NCBI GenBank assembly: GCA_963969365.1
Contig: OZ017752.1
Location: 620,001-684,000 of the forward strand
Length of the DNA: 64,000 nt
Reading direction: 5' to 3'
Source: Asterochloris sp. CNOR1
Taxonomy: Eukaryota > Chlorophyta > Trebouxiophyceae > Trebouxiales > Trebouxiaceae
The notes beneath the pieces were generated by a model, which saw only the letters and a program-made list of their open reading frames with translations, made no database searches and was not told the origin of the DNA. Below, piece after piece: positions 61,370 to 64,000 of this stretch (position 1 is its first letter; each line of letters starts with the position of its first letter). The translations under genes were made by a program, and so were the position numbers.

Positions 61370-63713
61370 TCAAAGTTCGAGATTGAGACTGCCCGGCATC
61401 TTCATGCCCTTGCGGTGTGCTCTACTGGTCTTGTTCTGCCCCCCGTCTGTGGCATTGCCACTGATCTTGAGTTGAGCAGGGTCGTGAAGATTGAGCATGT
61501 CCAGTATAGAGTCCCTTGCATTGACTGCGCCTGCCCCAATGGAACCTGCAGAAAGGCAGATGCATGACACAGGACAACAATGGGGACATGTTGCTGACCA
61601 GCCCACTGTAAGGCTTGCTCACCTGCATCTGGAGTGTACGCAAACAATGCATACATGCTGGCTGCTGTGAGCGCAGCAAGCGCTGCACGGAGGGCGATGT
61701 TGAGGGATGTGTTGGGTGAAGCCTCATCCCAGGAGTAGAGAGGTTTGAAGGCATCAAAGAAGCCGAGCTCCTGCATGCATGCAGATGGCTGCCATGAGGC
61801 ACAGCATAACCTGTAGTGTGCCATCAAACATAAGTGTATGCAGCAGGTACTGAGATGACACAGTTACCCAGCTGGCAGCAGACAGATGCAGCACCACCCG
61901 AGCTGCAGTTGCCAGCTGCAGGGCCGCCAGCAGCAGATCATAAGCAGGGGGGGTGCTGCGCCTTGTGGAGCGCCCAATGCATTTGCAGCCTTTGCGCATG
62001 GCCCGCTCACCTCTGACAAGACATTGGGTAGGATCCAGAAGCCGCGCCCGAGGACCATCCAGGTCAGCCCCATGACCACCAGGCGGCACATAATGGTGCC
62101 CAGAATCAGACTCAGCAGCCCCATAGAGAGGTACACAACCACCAGCTTGATCCTGCAGCAAGGCAGGCAAGCTGTCACGAGGGTTCAGGAGGTGCTGGCA
62201 GCACTCCTGCCAGGCAGCTATGCTGGAAGCGACTTTAAAAGCCTGGGCCCATCCTATCGTTGGTGAACTTGGGAGCAGGCATGCGAATTGTGAGAGGGCT
62301 TGGGCGGGTCATGCATTCCTGTGTGGTCACCATGCAGTACAGAGCCTGATGGAGGCGCTGCAGCACCTTCATAGTTGCGACCCGGCGTGCTCACCTGTAG
62401 GGTGCCAGGGGGAAGAGACAGCACCCCACCACAACCAGCACGATTAGGGCACTGTACAGCAGCAGGTAGGGGGAGGCCGGGCGATCATAGGTCCAGGCAT
62501 AGAAGCCGTCCTCAGAGAATGTCTGCAGCACGCACGGTGCAGGACAAGTGAAAGAAGGCGCCTGCAGAAGCACTCTGTTGCTGCTTCATGGCAGGAGGCT
62601 ATCTGCAATGCAGGCTGACTGTAGAGTGCCGCTAGCGCATGTGGGTGCCTCTGCTCCAGCCAGAGTGCAGCCGACTGCCGTGGGGAATCACCTGCCCCTG
62701 CTTCAGGGGTGCAACAGCGCAGATGCTGACCACCAAGCTGAGCTAAAACATGAGCTGATACCCTCAGTGCTGATGCAGGTTGTGCAGCCGAAAAGCATGT
62801 GGAGTCTTGCTGCTCCCAGAGACAGCTCTGCTGTGAGACTGCATTGGAATTCCATCTCTGCGTCGCAGACATGTCTCTTCGGTGATTCCAATCACGACCA
62901 CAGGGTGGCAAAGAGATAGGATGAGGCACAGGGGACTGAGCGCCCTTGATGTGTGGGAGGCCTGGACACTTGATGAACAGAGCCTGCAGATACTTGCCCA
63001 CCTGGAGGTTGACATCAAGCACGTCCACCAGCTTGCGCGGCCACTTGACCCGTTTCAGCTTGCCCGGCTTGGGGTTCTGGTAGCGCCGGTCCACGCGCTG
63101 CACCAGGCGCCGCCGCATCAGCAGCTCGACAAAGGCGCCAAGGCACTCCTCCTCTGGCTTGCCTGCAGCAAGAGGGACAGCAGGTCACATTTGATTTGAG
63201 CAGCTAGTGAAGGTGCCCTGACACTCCTCCTCTGGGCTGCCTGCGGCAAGATGGAGAAGACTTATCCTCATGCAATGCAGTGGACCCACCAAGCACAGCT
63301 CTGCAGGATCACATCAAACGCGCACAAGTTCAGGGCATGCCTATTGGGACTGGCCCAGGACAGCCTCACCTTGGGCCCCCACCCACTTCTCAAAATTGCT
63401 GGGGTGCTTCTGGTAGTACCTCTGCAAGTCCTTGCCGCGGAAGAACTCCACCCGCTTGTCATGCAGGATGCCTTCTCGCCACTCCACCCCATGCTTGGCT
63501 CTCAGAGTGTTGCAAAACACTTTCAGCTCATCGGCGGGCAGCTGCAATCAGACATTCAGGCGCACCTGATGTTGTGCTGTTGCTGGCCATGTCAGGGGCA
63601 ACAGGCTGGATTGGGCACGGCCAAAGCATGCTGTGCACTACTGGCTGCTCCTGCTAACCTGCTCCTTACCATTTCACCTCCCGATCTACAGGAGTGCTCA
63701 CCTTCTTGGACAT
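61370..63713 (-). CDS. SEC62: SEC62 protein-translocation subunit
   Basis: ER membrane protein that works with the Sec61 channel and Sec63 in post-translational import. Seven exons (63713-63702, 63541-63370, 63162-63002, 62522-62395, 62152-62011, 61770-61623, 61545-61370) join in phase to 312 residues. The first encodes only MSKK. The cytosolic domain has DKRVEFFRGKDLQRYYQKHP, then PEEECLGAFVELLMRRRLVQ. FSEDGFYAWTYDRP leads into two membrane segments (LLYSALIVLVVVGCCLFPLA and VVVYLSMGLLSLILGTIMCR). The signature LTWMVLGRGFWILPNVLSE follows, matching plant SEC62. A third hydrophobic stretch (RAALAALTAASMYALFAY) and a basic tail end the protein. Its stop is only 89 bases from that of the ZMYND12-like gene; the two genes converge. 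Confidence 0.93.
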
Positions 63714-63832
63714 TGTTGCTGCTGCACCTCAAGGCGATCCAGGATTGAGGGGCCAGCCTGCAGCCTGCTGTTGTGCAAGCGTGATTTCCACAGCTGTGGG
63801 AAAGCCTCTCTCTCGAAGTTGCCAACCCGCAA
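63714..63832. promoter_or_regulatory. Very short divergent promoter, SEC62 / right-edge gene
   Basis: Only 119 bases separate the SEC62 ATG (63,713, -) from the ATG at 63,833 (+). If both starts are right, the two genes share a compact bidirectional promoter with short 5' UTRs. Confidence 0.35.
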
Positions 63833-64000
63833 ATGGCACAACTTCAACAGCCACTGAGTGCAGCTGATGGGTTGCAGCAGTTGAACAACGCAGCTGGGCT
63901 GATGGAAGAGGACAATGGGGATGCTGCCCGGGAGATGGAGCTGGAAACAGAGAGGGAGAAGCACAGGAAGAGGTTGGTCATCTAGCAGACCAGGCTGACT
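63833..64000 (+). CDS. First exon of an unidentified gene, cut by the window edge
   Basis: The ATG at 63,833 opens a frame reading MAQLQQPLSAADGLQQLNNA, then an acidic-basic helix ending REMELETEREKHRKR. A good donor (AG|GTTGGT) lies at about 63,973, just before an in-frame stop. The Glu/Lys/Arg-rich helix is of a kind common in nuclear or RNA-processing proteins, but the product cannot be named from this much. Confidence 0.45.

Overview
The window is nuclear DNA of a green alga, most likely a chlorophyte of the Trebouxiophyceae. The grounds are GC-rich genes cut by many short introns (about seven per kilobase of coding sequence, most ending in TGCAG), a chloroplast ascorbate peroxidase, a plant-type PHYLLO gene for phylloquinone synthesis, and a flagellar protein of the ZMYND12/p38 family. 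No plastid, bacterial or viral stretch was seen. All products below were recognised by reading translated exons; no database search was run. For most genes the exons were joined by hand and their phases checked.

Layout. Positions 1-10,699 hold a PRP5/DDX46 spliceosomal helicase (+, 5' end off the window). It converges on an MRD1/RBM19 pre-rRNA processing factor (-, 11,511-19,416). A secreted beta-helix protein with chlamydial-Pmp-like repeats follows (-, 19,730-23,464), then a MED19-like Mediator subunit (+, 23,681-24,991) and an F-box/LRR protein (+, 25,351-27,305). Three minus-strand genes come next: ribosomal protein S29 (28,509-29,137), stromal-type ascorbate peroxidase (29,423-32,511) and an uncharacterised acidic protein (32,676-34,307). 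Two plus-strand genes follow: a TMEM33/POM33 membrane protein (34,801-36,741) and a MED17-like Mediator subunit (36,948-38,769). The 17-kb PHYLLO gene (+, 39,258-56,396; 32 exons) fuses isochorismate synthase, MenD, MenC and MenH. The right end has a tRNA-Arg gene (57,565-57,708), a ZMYND12/p38-like dynein-associated protein (+, 58,731-61,280), SEC62 (-, 61,370-63,713) and the first exon of a gene leaving the window (+, from 63,833).

The genes are mostly unrelated housekeeping genes: splicing, rRNA processing, translation, transcription, ER translocation and chloroplast redox/quinone metabolism. PHYLLO is a whole pathway segment in one polypeptide, carrying chorismate to the substrate of the later naphthoquinone steps.

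The strongest unusual signal is the tRNA-Arg(UCU) gene. A perfect 73-nt cloverleaf is recovered only if four short introns are removed, three of them at non-canonical positions. Other points of note are at least seven introns with GC instead of GT at the donor, many introns that carry degraded copies of the edge of the neighbouring exon, a 50-bp inverted repeat in a PRP5 intron, and the full-length fused MenF in PHYLLO.
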